64,000 nucleotides of DNA from Pseudanabaenaceae cyanobacterium SKYG29 (GCA_025055675.1 JANWWT010000007.1:62001-126000); one strand, 5' to 3'. Positions 20,828 through 30,422 are shown, numbered from the stretch's first letter. Numbers and translations: made by a program. The notes: generated from the letters alone by a model not told the origin.

Positions 20828-20867
20828 CATTACGTCTCTACAATGGGAAGTAACCAAGGACAGAGCT

Positions 20868-21560
20868 ATGGCAGGACATTTACTATTGGTAGATGACGAA
20901 CCCGGACTGCGGGAGGCGGTGAGTGCCTACTTGGAAGATAGTGGCTTTACCGTGAAGGTAGCGGCTAATGGCAAGGAAGCCTGGCAGAGTATCGAAACCG
21001 ATCGCCCTGACCTGGTTATTTCCGATATTATGATGCCCCAAGTAAATGGCTATGAGTTTTTGCAGAAAATCCGATCGGATGAACGGTTTCTCAATCTCCC
21101 TGTCATCTTCTTAACGGCGCGGGGGATGACTAGTGACCGCATCAAAGGTTATCAAAGCGGAGTCGATGCTTATATCGCTAAACCCTTCGATCCAGAGGAA
21201 TTAGTAGCAATTGTCCAAAACATACTCAAACGCAAACAGATGCAGTCCAGCACACCCGAAATTCAAAATTTGGCAGGACAATTAGCAGAAATCCGTGCTT
21301 TGCTCAAACATCAGCAAACGGAAGAGGAAAAGCAAGAACCAGATGTAGAAATTAACTTCACGCCGCGGGAAGAGGACATCTTAGAATTGGTGGTAGATGG
21401 GCTGATGAACAAAGAGATTGCCAAACGTTTGGGCACAACAGTGCGCAATGTGGAAAAGTATGTCAGCCGTTTGTTTGCCAAAACGGGGACTGGCAGCCGT
21501 ACGGAACTGGTTCGCTACGCCCTGCAACATCATCTAGTACCTATCAAAAAGAAGTCCTGA
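20868..21560 (+). CDS. LuxR/FixJ-type response regulator (Ycf29/Rre1-like)
   Basis: The start at ATG 20868 (MAGHLLLVDDEPG) gives 230 residues and has AAGGA upstream. The receiver domain covers ~1-125, with the phospho-acceptor Asp in LVISDIMMPQVNGYEF and the Lys in IAKPFDPEEL. A ~45-residue linker follows, then a C-terminal LuxR-type HTH (FTPREEDILELVVDG, NKEIAKRLGTTVRNVEKYVSRLF). The arrangement and wording resemble the cyanobacterial/plastid Ycf29 (Rre1) group, but I cannot exclude another NarL-family regulator. The 3' end overlaps the convergent cysteine desulfurase gene by 17 bp. Confidence 0.85.
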   Translation: MAGHLLLVDDEPGLREAVSAYLEDSGFTVKVAANGKEAWQSIETDRPDLVISDIMMPQVNGYEFLQKIRSDERFLNLPVIFLTARGMTSDRIKGYQSGVDAYIAKPFDPEELVAIVQNILKRKQMQSSTPEIQNLAGQLAEIRALLKHQQTEEEKQEPDVEINFTPREEDILELVVDGLMNKEIAKRLGTTVRNVEKYVSRLFAKTGTGSRTELVRYALQHHLVPIKKKS

Positions 21561-22698
21561 GTGCCTGTACCTGCTCAATGACCAATTGGGCAACCCGATC
21601 GATTTCCACCGCCGTATTGAACCGACTGATCCCAAAGCGTAGGGAAGCTGCTGCCAACTGGGGGGAACGCCCGATCGCTGTTAGGACATGGGAAGGTTGA
21701 GGGGAACTAGAACTACAGGCAGAGCCAGAAGATAGAGCGACTGACTGTCTTAGGGCAGCGAGGAGAGTATCGCCTCTGATACCACCGAAGGAGACGTTGA
21801 GATTACCCGCCAAACGGTTTTCCCAGTGCCCATTAAGGTAAATATCAGGCAAAGCTTGCAGTTGTGACCACAGACGCTCCCGCAGTTGGCGGATATACTG
21901 CTGTTCCTGGGTTTGCTGCTCTACTGCCAAGGTCAGAGCCTTTGCCATACCCACAATCTGGGGGGGGTAGAGAGTACCCGATCGCAGTCCCCCTTCCTGT
22001 CCGCCCCCGTGTAATTGGGGAGCAATTTGTACTTTGGGATTTTGCCGCACATATAAACCGCCGATGCCCTTGGGTCCGTGACACTTATGGGCAGTGAAAG
22101 ACAACAAATCAATTCCCAGCGCCTCCACGTCCAGGGGAACTTTGCCCACTGCCTGGGCTGCATCTGTATGGAAGAGAACACCCCGTGCTTTGCAGATACG
22201 ACCGATCGCCCCTAAATCCTGGAGTACACCAATTTCATTGTTTGCCGCCATCACCGAAACTAAAACCGTATCCCCTCTGATAGCTTTGGCAACATCCTCT
22301 GGGTCAATTAAGCCCTCCCCATCTACCGGCAAATAGGTGACTGTAAACCCTAAACTTTCCAGGTAGCGCAGGGGATCGAGCACTGCCCGATGTTCCGTCT
22401 GCACTGTGATAAAGTGTTTGCCCCGATCGTAATAGGCTTCCGCCACACCTTTGATAGCTAAATTATTGGACTCCGTTGCCCCACTGGTAAAAATGATCTC
22501 CTCTGGTGCTGCCCCCAAAAGGCTGGCGATGTCCGCCCGTGCCTGCTCAACCGCTGCCGCTGCCTCCCACCCGTAGAGATGGGTTTTACTGCTGGGATTG
22601 CCAAAACACTCACCAAAGTAAGGGAGCATTGCTGCCAATACCCTGGAGTCAAGGGGCGTAGTGCTGTGGTTGTCCAGGTAAATGGGGCGTGCCAACAT
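21544..22698 (-). CDS. Cysteine desulfurase (NifS/IscS family)
   Basis: 384 residues from ATG 22696-22698 (MLARPIYLDNHSTTPLD); the open frame extends upstream but without homology. The enzyme takes sulfur from cysteine for Fe-S clusters and thio-modifications. Key segments are FTSGATESNNLAIKG, the HTEHR-like QTEHRAVLDP, the PLP lysine in SFTAHKCHGPKGIGGLYV, and the catalytic Cys in SGSACSSSSPQPSHVL. The SSGSAC loop is of the IscS/NifS (group I) type. It is divergent from the OmpR-type regulator gene, 66 bp apart. Confidence 0.93.
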   Translation of the reverse strand: MLARPIYLDNHSTTPLDSRVLAAMLPYFGECFGNPSSKTHLYGWEAAAAVEQARADIASLLGAAPEEIIFTSGATESNNLAIKGVAEAYYDRGKHFITVQTEHRAVLDPLRYLESLGFTVTYLPVDGEGLIDPEDVAKAIRGDTVLVSVMAANNEIGVLQDLGAIGRICKARGVLFHTDAAQAVGKVPLDVEALGIDLLSFTAHKCHGPKGIGGLYVRQNPKVQIAPQLHGGGQEGGLRSGTLYPPQIVGMAKALTLAVEQQTQEQQYIRQLRERLWSQLQALPDIYLNGHWENRLAGNLNVSFGGIRGDTLLAALRQSVALSSGSACSSSSPQPSHVLTAIGRSPQLAAASLRFGISRFNTAVEIDRVAQLVIEQVQALRTSF

Positions 22699-22764
22699 AA
22701 TCCCGACCTTAAGAAAAGCAGAGGGTGATCTGATTGATGGTACGATCGTACTGAATTTGCTAGG

Positions 22765-23508
22765 ATGAGCGATTTGGTTATGCTTTCTACTGAGGCTCTC
22801 AGACCCCCACAACCGGAGTATACCCTGGGTAGTATTCTGATCGTGGAAGATGAAGATACCATTCGGGAAACTATTGCCTTAGCCTTACAGGAAGAAGGAT
22901 ACGCAGTCCTCCTCGCTGAAGATGGCTATGCCGCCCTCAGTATGGCTCACCGATCGAATCCCCTTGATCTGATAATCCTGGACATCATGTTACCCTACAT
23001 CAACGGTTTGGACCTCTGTCGCATGCTGCGCCATGAGGGGAATAGTGTGCCCGTTTTGATGCTAAGTGCCAAAGGCAGTGAATCCGATCGGATTGTAGGC
23101 TTGGAAGTAGGGGCAGATGACTATCTCACCAAACCCTTTGGTATGGGGGAACTGATTGCTAGGTGCCGTGCCTTGATGCGCCGCCGCCGTTTTGACAATC
23201 AGGTACAGGGGAACGTCCTCAAATTCGGTGATATTACTATGTATCCCCAGGAATGTCGTGTTACAGTACGGGGGGAAGAAATCAGTCTCTCGCCCAAGGA
23301 ATTCCGTATTCTAGAACTGTTTATGGGACATCCCCGCCGCGTGTGGTCGCGGGAACAGCTCTTGGAAAAAATTTGGGGCACTGACTTTGTGGGGGATAGT
23401 AAAACTGTAGATGTACATATCCGCTGGCTCAGGGAAAAACTAGAATCTGACCCCAGTGACCCCAAATATCTGTTGACAGTGCGGGGCTTTGGCTATCGCT
23501 TAGGGTGA
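22765..23508 (+). CDS. sphR: OmpR-family response regulator (SphR/PhoB-like)
   Basis: 247 residues. The receiver domain follows an ~18-residue N-terminal extension; the phospho-acceptor Asp is in LIILDIMLPYINGLDL and the Lys in YLTKPFGMGEL. The winged-helix effector ends with DVHIRWLREKLE and VRGFGYRLG. The kinase gene starts 3 nt after the stop. The pair resembles the cyanobacterial SphR-SphS phosphate-response system, mainly from the sensor's architecture. No Pho box was recognised in the 66 bp upstream, so the name is an inference. Confidence 0.85.
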   Translation: MSDLVMLSTEALRPPQPEYTLGSILIVEDEDTIRETIALALQEEGYAVLLAEDGYAALSMAHRSNPLDLIILDIMLPYINGLDLCRMLRHEGNSVPVLMLSAKGSESDRIVGLEVGADDYLTKPFGMGELIARCRALMRRRRFDNQVQGNVLKFGDITMYPQECRVTVRGEEISLSPKEFRILELFMGHPRRVWSREQLLEKIWGTDFVGDSKTVDVHIRWLREKLESDPSDPKYLLTVRGFGYRLG

Positions 23509-23511
23509 TTA

Positions 23512-24657
23512 ATGGGATTTCTGTGGGGATGCTTGGTAGGCATTGCCTTGATGGCAACTTGGTACAGAGTCAAGCGCCCCCCCGGGCGAGAGCATTGGCA
23601 GTATCTCTGGCAGTCCGCTCCCATTGCCTACCTGGAGGTAGACCAGGAAAATCGCCTGTGCTGGGCTAATTCCTTGGCGGAGAAACTCCTAGGCATTAAA
23701 CTTACTCCCCGCCGTCTGTTACTGCAGATTGTACGCTCCTACGAACTAGACCAGCTAATTCAAGAAACCCGCCTCCAGCAAGTCGCCCTGGAAAAATCCT
23801 GGGTGCACCATCTTGTCTCCCCTAACCCCCTGGAATCCCTCCCCAGTCTGCATTTGCGCGCCTACAGTATTCCCCTCCCCCAAGGACACGTAGGGGTGTT
23901 TCTGGAAGACCGCTGCGAAGCTGTACAGCTTGCTCAACAAAGGGACCGCTGGACTGCTGATGTTGCCCACGAGCTGAAGACGCCCCTAACTTCTATGCGA
24001 CTAGTGGTGGAGACCTTGCAAGACCGTAGCCCCCCAGACCTGCGCCCCTGGCTCGATCGGCTCCTCAAGGAACTGATTCGCCTTAGTGACATCGTGGCAG
24101 ACCTCCTAGACTTAGGACAACAGGACATGGGCAAAGTGCCCACCCTCAACCTCAGCCGCCTTGACCTCCCCTATCTCCTCCACCAAGTTTGGCAAACCCT
24201 GGAACCCCTGGCACAGCGCAAGCAAATCAGCCTGCACTACGTCGGACCTGCTCAACTGGAATTAGAAGGGGATGAAGCCCGCCTGCACCGTTTATTTTTG
24301 AACCTGCTGGACAATGCCATTAAATTTAGTCCTCCTAATCAGCCCGTCCGCCTAGAGGTAACCCCAGGGACAGAAATAGTCACGATCGATATTATTGACT
24401 ATGGTTCGGGTTTTAGTGCGGAAGACCTACCCCATATTTTCGATCGGTTTTATCGTGCAGACCCCTCTCGTTCTCGTCCTGACGTAGGTTTAGGGGGCAG
24501 TGGACTAGGTTTAGCTATCGTCAAACAGAGCGTCCTACTGCACCAAGGCAGCATCAAAGCTAATAATCACCCCGATACCCAAGGAGCCTGGATTAGTCTT
24601 ACCCTACCCCTGCGCCAGGAACGGAGAAGGGGGGATTCGAACCCCCGATGGCTGTGA
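23512..24657 (+). CDS. sphS: Sensor histidine kinase (SphS/PhoR-like) whose 3' end overlaps tRNA-Ser
   Basis: 381 residues. A short N-terminal hydrophobic helix (~3-17) is followed by a PAS-like domain (~30-135), as in SphS. HisKA carries H153 in DVAHELKTPLTS. HATPase shows NLLDNAIKFSPP (N box), DYGSGF (G1), FDRFYRAD and GGSGLGLAIVKQ (G2). The real kinase fold ends around LPLRQE. The last ~11 residues (RRRGDSNPRWL) are read from sequence antisense to the tRNA-Ser gene, and the stop lies inside it. Family assignment as histidine kinase is firm; SphS is likely from the membrane helix-PAS layout and the regulator next to it. Confidence 0.87.
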   Translation: MGFLWGCLVGIALMATWYRVKRPPGREHWQYLWQSAPIAYLEVDQENRLCWANSLAEKLLGIKLTPRRLLLQIVRSYELDQLIQETRLQQVALEKSWVHHLVSPNPLESLPSLHLRAYSIPLPQGHVGVFLEDRCEAVQLAQQRDRWTADVAHELKTPLTSMRLVVETLQDRSPPDLRPWLDRLLKELIRLSDIVADLLDLGQQDMGKVPTLNLSRLDLPYLLHQVWQTLEPLAQRKQISLHYVGPAQLELEGDEARLHRLFLNLLDNAIKFSPPNQPVRLEVTPGTEIVTIDIIDYGSGFSAEDLPHIFDRFYRADPSRSRPDVGLGGSGLGLAIVKQSVLLHQGSIKANNHPDTQGAWISLTLPLRQERRRGDSNPRWL

Positions 24658-24708
24658 CACCATAACAGATTTCGAGTCTGCCGCATTCAACCACTCTGCC
24701 ACTTCTCC
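24623..24708 (-). tRNA. tRNA-Ser (anticodon CGA)
   Basis: On the minus strand the 86-nt sequence folds as a class II tRNA. The acceptor arms are GGAGAAG and CTTCTCC. The anticodon stem-loop is GCAGA-CTCGAAA-TCTGT, giving anticodon CGA for UCG codons. A long variable arm and a GGTTCGAATCC T-arm are present. CCA is not encoded. It overlaps the last 35 bp of the sensor kinase gene on the other strand and lies 21 bp beyond the 3' end of gyrA. Confidence 0.96.
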
Positions 24709-24729
24709 AAATCTCAATTATACCAGGAG

Positions 24730-27321
24730 TTACTCCTCTCCCTCTTGCAGAGCAGGGGGCACCAACGTCGTTGCCACGATCACATCGTCGGGATCAAGGC
24801 GCTGCAGTTTTACTCCCCTCGCTGTACGGGATTGACAACTTATATCATCGATTGCTTGCCGCATCACTACCCCCCGACTGGTAATGATCATAATTTCATC
24901 ATTGACATCTACCAGGCGCAAAGCTGCCACACCATCCTGTTCAGATTTGAACTTGGTAATCCGCAAGCCTTTACCCGCCCGCTTTTGAATGCGAAATTGA
25001 TCCACTGGTACCCGCTTGCCATAGCCACCCTGGGTGACAACTAACACCCAAGGTCCTGTTTGCTTGTCGCTGCTTGTTTCAGGACAATCATTCCCCCCCC
25101 CATTTTCTTCTGCCTCTAAGCTGTCCTCTTCGTTATCTTCCCCTTCTATCTCCGCTAAACCCGCTGGTAAAATCGTCATACTGACAATCTGGTCATCCCC
25201 CTTGAGGGTCATAGCTTTCACCCCTTTAGTATCTCTGCCCATCGGACGCAGTTGTTCATCGTCAGCGCGAAAACGAATAGACATCCCCTGGCGCGAACCA
25301 ATTAAAATTGTGTTACTACTGGTTGCCCTGCGCACCCACCGCAATTGGTCATCGGGGTTGAGGGAAATGGCAATCAAACCATTGGCACGAATGTTACTAA
25401 AGGCAGAAAGACGAGTCTTCTTGATGTAGCCCCCTGCTGTCAACATTACCAAGTATTCTTCTTCAGAAAAATCCCGCACAGCTACTAGGGATGTCACCTT
25501 TTCATCCGCTGCAATCTGTAACATCTGTACCACCGCCGTCCCCCTAGCAGTGCGACTGCCCTCCGGTATTTCGTAGGCACGCAGACTGTAAACCTTCCCC
25601 CGATCGGTAAAAAACAACAGATAATCATGCGTCCGACAGGCAAGGAAATGCTCGATCGTATCATTCTCCTTCATCGTACTACTGGCTTTGCCCCTAGTGG
25701 CGCGATTTTGGGCAGTGAAGGTGTTGACGGGCAAGCGTTTAATGTAGCCCTGGGAAGTAAGCAGGATCAGGGTTTCGTTGTTAGCGACTAGATCAACTAC
25801 CGCAATTTCCTCTTCGTTGGCAGTAATTTTCGTCCGGCGGGGAGTAGCAAACCTAGCTTTTATCTCCCGCAATTCGGCAACCGTGATGTCCAAAATGCGC
25901 TGGCGCTGGGCGAGAATATCTTTGAGGTCAGCAATGCGGGCTAACAGTTCTTCATGTTCCTGCTGAATTTTGTCCGCTTCTAATGCCGTTAACCGCCGCA
26001 ATTGCATCTGCAAGATGGCATCGGCTTGGACAGGAGTGAGATGATAACGATCGATGAGGGCTGTCTTAGCAGTACTGGTGTCAGAGGCAGAACGAATCAA
26101 TTCAATTACTGCATCAAGGTTAGCCAAGGCGATCAGCAAACCCTGGAGCACATGGTCCCGTTCCTCCGCCTGGCGTAAAAAGTACCGTGTCCGGCGGGTG
26201 ATGACCTCATAGCGAAAATCCAAAAAAACCTGTAACGCCTGCTTGAGATTCAACAACAGCGGGCGGGAGTCCACCAACGCTAACATATGACAACTGAAGT
26301 TACTCTGCAGTGCCGTCATCTTAAACAGATTGTTTAGCACTACCTTAGCCTGGGCATCTCGCTTCAGTTCAATCACCAGGCGCATCCCCTCCCGATCAGA
26401 TTCATCCCTAATATCAGCGATACCTTCAATACGTTTGTCGTTGACCAGTTCCGCAATTTTTTCGATCAACAGCGCCTTATTGGTTTGATAGGGCAATTCC
26501 GTAACCACGATCGCTTCTCGCTCCTGCCTACCCGCCGAGCGGATTGTTTCTATGTGGGTAACCGCCCGCATTGTAATCGAACCCCTGCCAGTGGTGTAAA
26601 TTTCCTGTAGGGATTCCTTGCCCACGATCGTTGCCCCCGTAGGAAAATCCGGACCCGGGATATAGCCCATTAAATCCACCGCTGACAGGTCAGGATTGTG
26701 CACCAAAGCAATCAAACCATCCACTAGCTCCCCCAGATTATGGGGAGGGATATTTGTCGCCATACCCACCGCAATCCCCGCCGAACCATTCAAGAGCAAC
26801 TGGGGGATACGGGAGGGTAGAACCAAAGGTTCCTGCTGCGAGCCGTCGTAGTTAGGGACAAAATCAACCGTTTCTGCCTCGATGTCCTGTAGTAAACCCT
26901 CCTGGGCAATCGCCGTCAGCCGACATTCGGTGTATCGCATCGCCGCTGGGGGGTCATCATCCACACTGCCAAAATTGCCATGCCCGTCCACTAGGCGCTC
27001 GCGCATGGAGAAATCCTGGGCCATCCTTACCAACGCTTCGTAGACGGAGGTATCGCCGTGGGGGTGATATTTACCGATAACATCCCCTACTACCCTGGCA
27101 CACTTGCGGAAGGGACGATCGGGAGCCAACCCCAATTCGTGCATAGCATAGAGAATGCGGCGGTGGACAGGTTTCAGACCATCTCTGGCATCTGGGAGAG
27201 CACGCCCCACTATTACACTCATAGCGTACTCAAGATAGGAACGGGACATTTCTCCCCGTAAGTCTGTAGGGATAATGCGGTCTTCTTGAGGTGGGGTCAA
27301 GTTGGTCACGATCGTCGCCAA
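24730..27321 (-). CDS. gyrA: DNA gyrase/topoisomerase IV subunit A
   Basis: 863 residues. Type IIA topoisomerase breakage-reunion subunit. The catalytic tyrosine is Y130 in [13 protein letters not shown]. The quinolone-region loop reads [17 protein letters not shown], with Thr and Glu where E. coli GyrA has Ser83 and Asp87. The C-terminal beta-pinwheel repeats are present ([19 protein letters not shown]). The GyrA-box position reads QNRATRGK rather than QRRGGKG. An acidic insertion ([17 protein letters not shown]) interrupts the pinwheel. Cyanobacteria can carry two A-type subunits, so this could be the second, ParC-like copy; length and the full pinwheel favour gyrA. Confidence 0.88.
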   Translation of the reverse strand: MATIVTNLTPPQEDRIIPTDLRGEMSRSYLEYAMSVIVGRALPDARDGLKPVHRRILYAMHELGLAPDRPFRKCARVVGDVIGKYHPHGDTSVYEALVRMAQDFSMRERLVDGHGNFGSVDDDPPAAMRYTECRLTAIAQEGLLQDIEAETVDFVPNYDGSQQEPLVLPSRIPQLLLNGSAGIAVGMATNIPPHNLGELVDGLIALVHNPDLSAVDLMGYIPGPDFPTGATIVGKESLQEIYTTGRGSITMRAVTHIETIRSAGRQEREAIVVTELPYQTNKALLIEKIAELVNDKRIEGIADIRDESDREGMRLVIELKRDAQAKVVLNNLFKMTALQSNFSCHMLALVDSRPLLLNLKQALQVFLDFRYEVITRRTRYFLRQAEERDHVLQGLLIALANLDAVIELIRSASDTSTAKTALIDRYHLTPVQADAILQMQLRRLTALEADKIQQEHEELLARIADLKDILAQRQRILDITVAELREIKARFATPRRTKITANEEEIAVVDLVANNETLILLTSQGYIKRLPVNTFTAQNRATRGKASSTMKENDTIEHFLACRTHDYLLFFTDRGKVYSLRAYEIPEGSRTARGTAVVQMLQIAADEKVTSLVAVRDFSEEEYLVMLTAGGYIKKTRLSAFSNIRANGLIAISLNPDDQLRWVRRATSSNTILIGSRQGMSIRFRADDEQLRPMGRDTKGVKAMTLKGDDQIVSMTILPAGLAEIEGEDNEEDSLEAEENGGGNDCPETSSDKQTGPWVLVVTQGGYGKRVPVDQFRIQKRAGKGLRITKFKSEQDGVAALRLVDVNDEIMIITSRGVVMRQAIDDISCQSRTARGVKLQRLDPDDVIVATTLVPPALQEGEE

Positions 27322-27395
27322 ATCCTTGTTACTACTACATTATACGCCCTCTCTGGTATGCTCAATCTACTACGGACAAGGGGAGGATGATACGG

Positions 27396-28088
27396 ATGAG
27401 TTGGGCAGGCAAAAAAGCACTGGTCACAGGCGGTAGTCGGGGAATTGGCAAAGCCATCGCCCTTGCCCTAAAGGAGTTGGGGGTCGAGGTGGCAGTACTG
27501 AGCCGATCGGTCGAGAATTTACCCTGCCGTACCTACCAGTTGGATTTGTTAGATATTCCCCAGGTCAAACCAACCGTACAAAGGATTGTGGCAGACTGCG
27601 GTGGCATTGACATCCTAGTCAACAATGCGGGGACAGCCTATGTGGGGGAAATCATCCACACGCCCCTAGAGGAATGGCAGCGGGTATTCGACCTCAATGT
27701 CACTAGCGTTTTTCAATGTATCCAGGCAGTGCTGCCCACCATGCGACTGAGACATAGCGGCACGATCGTCAACATAGTCTCCATTGCCGGCAAGCAAGCA
27801 TTTCCCAAGTGGGGGTGCTACTGCGCCAGTAAATTTGCCCTGCTCGGATTGACCCAGGCACTAGCCCAGGAGGAACAAAGTCACGGCATTCGGGTAATGG
27901 CTCTCTGTCCAGGGGCAGTGGATACGGAACTGTGGGATGGTCTCGACCCCGCAGTATCTAGTCAGTTCGATCGTGCCCAGATGCTCTCCCCCCTGGATGT
28001 AGCCCAGAGTTTAGTACAGTTACTCCTGTTGAGTGAACGGCTGTTGATCCCTGAGTTGACAGTCATGCCCAGTGCAGGAGTTCTGTAA
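27396..28088 (+). CDS. Short-chain dehydrogenase/reductase
   Basis: 230 residues from ATG 27396 (MSWAGKKALVTGG). GGGGAGGA lies 8 nt upstream, which favours this start over ATG 27387 three codons earlier. NAD(P) binding is shown by GGSRGIGKAIA and NNAGTAYVG. The catalytic set is a Ser in NIVSIAGKQA and YxxxK in GCYCASKFALLGL. It resembles FabG-like and 3-ketoacyl reductases, but the substrate cannot be told. It is divergent from gyrA, about 75 bp apart. Confidence 0.9.
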   Translation: MSWAGKKALVTGGSRGIGKAIALALKELGVEVAVLSRSVENLPCRTYQLDLLDIPQVKPTVQRIVADCGGIDILVNNAGTAYVGEIIHTPLEEWQRVFDLNVTSVFQCIQAVLPTMRLRHSGTIVNIVSIAGKQAFPKWGCYCASKFALLGLTQALAQEEQSHGIRVMALCPGAVDTELWDGLDPAVSSQFDRAQMLSPLDVAQSLVQLLLLSERLLIPELTVMPSAGVL

Positions 28089-28153
28089 AAGTGGGGCTAA
28101 ATTGCGTAAACTAGAAGGAGCACGCTCTTTACATTTCTTAAGGGAACTACTCT

Positions 28154-28504
28154 ATGGCAGGCTTCTTCGGCTGGTTATTCAACCGCAACAACGACCAAGG
28201 TGGGGATAGTTACTTCCTTGACCCTGACACAGCAAAGACCCTAGGGGACATAAACTATATGCGCAAACCCTCTACCGTGCGGCGTACCTTTGCCAAAACT
28301 AAGAGCGGTGGCGGCGGGGAAGTAGTGGTGCAAGTCTCTTCCCTGGAAAAGAAGGTGATCGAGGAAAAACCTGGTATGGACAGCTCCAGTAGTACCACTA
28401 ACCAAACCCAATTCACACCCCAGCCCACCGATCGACGCAGCGCCAAAGACTCCAACAGTCTGGACTTCTTCCGCAACATGGCAAAAGAAATCCGCCGCAA
28501 CTAA
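28154..28504 (+). CDS. Small conserved-looking cyanobacterial protein of unknown function
   Basis: 116 residues. It starts with a hydrophobic patch (MAGFFGWLFNRNND), followed by YFLDPDTAKTLGDINYMR, STVRRTFAKT and a Ser/Thr/Gln-rich disordered tail ending in LDFFRNMAKEIRRN. The segments NYMR...TVRRTF look like conserved cores of a small cyanobacterial family, from memory only. No catalytic motif is seen. GGGA precedes the ATG. It is convergent with the ABC ATPase gene, with no bases between the two stops. Confidence 0.7.
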   Translation: MAGFFGWLFNRNNDQGGDSYFLDPDTAKTLGDINYMRKPSTVRRTFAKTKSGGGGEVVVQVSSLEKKVIEEKPGMDSSSSTTNQTQFTPQPTDRRSAKDSNSLDFFRNMAKEIRRN

Positions 28505-29134
28505 TTACTTGATGGGGGTAACCACTCCCCCTCTAATTTGCCAAGCCCGATCGGCAAGGGGCAGCAATTCCTCTGGTTCATGGGTGACTACCAACAACAT
28601 CCACTCCTGTTTTAGTTGGGTGAGGAGCTGCACAATTTGCCGCCGCATCGACCAATCCAAACCCGCTGTTGGTTCATCCAGGAGTAAAACGCTGGGGTGA
28701 CGAATCAATTGCACAGCCAGAGCCAGACGACGTTGTTGTCCACCACTGAGAGACTGCGGCGCAGTATCCAAATTGACATCCCCCAAACCCACCGCCCACA
28801 ACGCTCCCTGGATTTCCTCATTGCTGAGGCGGGGATGACCCAACCGCAGCTCCTCTAGGACTGTACTACCGCAAAAGTGCCGTTCAGGAAACTGAAATAC
28901 CAGCCCGCAAATCTGCCCTAGTTGTTCTGGCAGTAACTCTTCACTGTGCCAATAGATTGACCCCGACTGCCACTGGGCAAACCCTGCCAAAATTTCCAAC
29001 AAAGTACTCTTCCCTGAGCCACTAGGACCAACAAGAACGCCCAGTTGCCTGCTAGCCAGACTCAAGGTCACTCCCTGCAAAATCGGTTGGCTGGTAGCGG
29101 CAGGGTGATAAACCAAATCTTGAACAACTAACAT
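28505..29134 (-). CDS. ABC transporter ATP-binding protein (EcfA/CbiO-like)
   Basis: 209 residues, a single nucleotide-binding domain. Walker A is GPSGSGKSTLLEILAG, the Q-loop is in LVFQFPERHFCGSTV, the signature is SLSGGQQRRLALAVQL and Walker B is VLLLDEPTAGLD, followed by the switch His in VVTHEPEELL. The FQFPE-type Q-loop is typical of energy-coupling-factor ATPases for cobalt, nickel or vitamins and of their plastid relatives. No membrane partner lies next to it. It starts 17 bp after citrate synthase ends, so probably shares its transcript. Confidence 0.88.
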   Translation of the reverse strand: MLVVQDLVYHPAATSQPILQGVTLSLASRQLGVLVGPSGSGKSTLLEILAGFAQWQSGSIYWHSEELLPEQLGQICGLVFQFPERHFCGSTVLEELRLGHPRLSNEEIQGALWAVGLGDVNLDTAPQSLSGGQQRRLALAVQLIRHPSVLLLDEPTAGLDWSMRRQIVQLLTQLKQEWMLLVVTHEPEELLPLADRAWQIRGGVVTPIK

Positions 29135-29151
29135 TAGTGACTGAGAAAAAT

Positions 29152-30348
29152 CTAGCCAGCTGGATGGGGACTGACCAAACTACCATCTGGTACAGTCGGT
29201 TGAAGCGTGGAAACACGTTTCTCGATCGGTGTATAGGGCACATCGTGCAGCCCCGTATAGACCTGGGTGGGACGGAACAGACGATTATCCGCCAGTTGCT
29301 CCTTCCAGTGGGCTAACCAACCAGCCGTACGCGCGATCGCAAAGATAGGGGTGAATAAATCCGTGGGAATGCCCAGTTTGCGATAGATTAAACCCGAATA
29401 GAAATCCACGTTGGGGAAGACTCCCTTATCCCCCAAATACTCCTTTGCCTGGTGTTCTAACTCAATGGCAACGTCAAAATAGCGATCGTGACCAAACTTG
29501 TCAAATAACTTGATAGCTAACTCCTGCAAGATTGTCGCCCGCGGGTCTTTCACCTTATAAACACGGTGCCCGAAGCCCATGATTTTCTCCTTGTTTTTGA
29601 TCTTGCGTTCCAAGTAGGGGCGGACATTTTCCACGGTGCCAATCTCTGCCAACATTTTCATCACCTGTTCATTAGCACCCCCGTGCAATGGACCGCTCAA
29701 AGTACCGATCGCTGAAGTCAGCACCGTATAGGGGTCGGTGAGGGTAGAAGCCGTCACTAGGGCACAGAAGGTAGAGGCGTTCACCGTATGTTCCGCATGG
29801 AGCATCAGACAGACATCAAAGACCCGTGCTGCCAGGGGGTCAGGCTCCTTCTCATTGAGCATATACAAAAAATTAGAAGGGTAATCGAGGTCATCCCTGG
29901 GGCGTACGGGGTCGTTACCCTGGCGCATGAGGTGGAAAGTTGCCACCATTGTCGGCATTTTGGCAATCAGACGGGCACTAGCATGGTAAATAAGGGCGGG
30001 GTCATGGAGGTCAGGCAGGGGGTAGAACATCCCCAGGGCAGCAATACAGGCCTGCAAAGCATCCATGGGGTGACCGCTTTCAGGAAAACACTTAATCATG
30101 TCCCGAATGCGATACTTGATACGCCGACGGTAGGTGACATCCCGTACAAAAGTTTCGTACTGTTCGGCAGTGGGCAGTTCTCCAAAAATGAGGAGGTAGG
30201 CAGTTTCCAAAAAGTTGCTATGTTCGCAGAGTTCCTCAATGCGGATGCCCCGATATTCCAGTATGCCCCGCTGACCGTCAATGTAGCTAATATTTGACTG
30301 CGTAGCGGGAACACCCTCTAACCCTGGTTTATACTCTCCAACTGCCAT
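29152..30348 (-). CDS. gltA: Citrate synthase
   Basis: 398 residues from ATG 30346-30348 (MAVGEYKPGLEGV); the frame is open 12 codons upstream. It condenses oxaloacetate with acetyl-CoA. Catalytic residues are the His in GPLHGGANEQVM, the His in GFGHRVYKVKDPR and the Asp in FPNVDFYSGLIY. The short N-terminus is of the type seen in Gram-positive and cyanobacterial enzymes, not the long NADH-sensitive E. coli form. It lies downstream of psbY and upstream of the ABC ATPase on the same strand. Confidence 0.96.
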   Translation of the reverse strand: MAVGEYKPGLEGVPATQSNISYIDGQRGILEYRGIRIEELCEHSNFLETAYLLIFGELPTAEQYETFVRDVTYRRRIKYRIRDMIKCFPESGHPMDALQACIAALGMFYPLPDLHDPALIYHASARLIAKMPTMVATFHLMRQGNDPVRPRDDLDYPSNFLYMLNEKEPDPLAARVFDVCLMLHAEHTVNASTFCALVTASTLTDPYTVLTSAIGTLSGPLHGGANEQVMKMLAEIGTVENVRPYLERKIKNKEKIMGFGHRVYKVKDPRATILQELAIKLFDKFGHDRYFDVAIELEHQAKEYLGDKGVFPNVDFYSGLIYRKLGIPTDLFTPIFAIARTAGWLAHWKEQLADNRLFRPTQVYTGLHDVPYTPIEKRVSTLQPTVPDGSLVSPHPAG

Positions 30349-30387
30349 AGTGAACTTCTGTACAATTGCCCCACAGTTTAGCACCAG

Positions 30388-30412
30388 TAGGGGAGCAGTT
30401 TCGCATCCCCTA
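30388..30412 (-). terminator. Hairpin downstream of psbY
   Basis: On the minus strand TAGGGGA, an 11-nt loop and TCCCCTA form a perfect 7-bp stem starting 11 nt after the psbY stop. No U-run follows, so it may stabilise the psbY 3' end or partly terminate before citrate synthase rather than act as a classical terminator. Confidence 0.45.
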
Positions 30413-30422
30413 GTACATTTAT

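Noticed and set aside
28255-28500. Minus-strand frame opposite the small 116-residue protein gene
   Set aside because: The plus-strand frame has a ribosome-binding site and ordered motifs; the antisense one does not.
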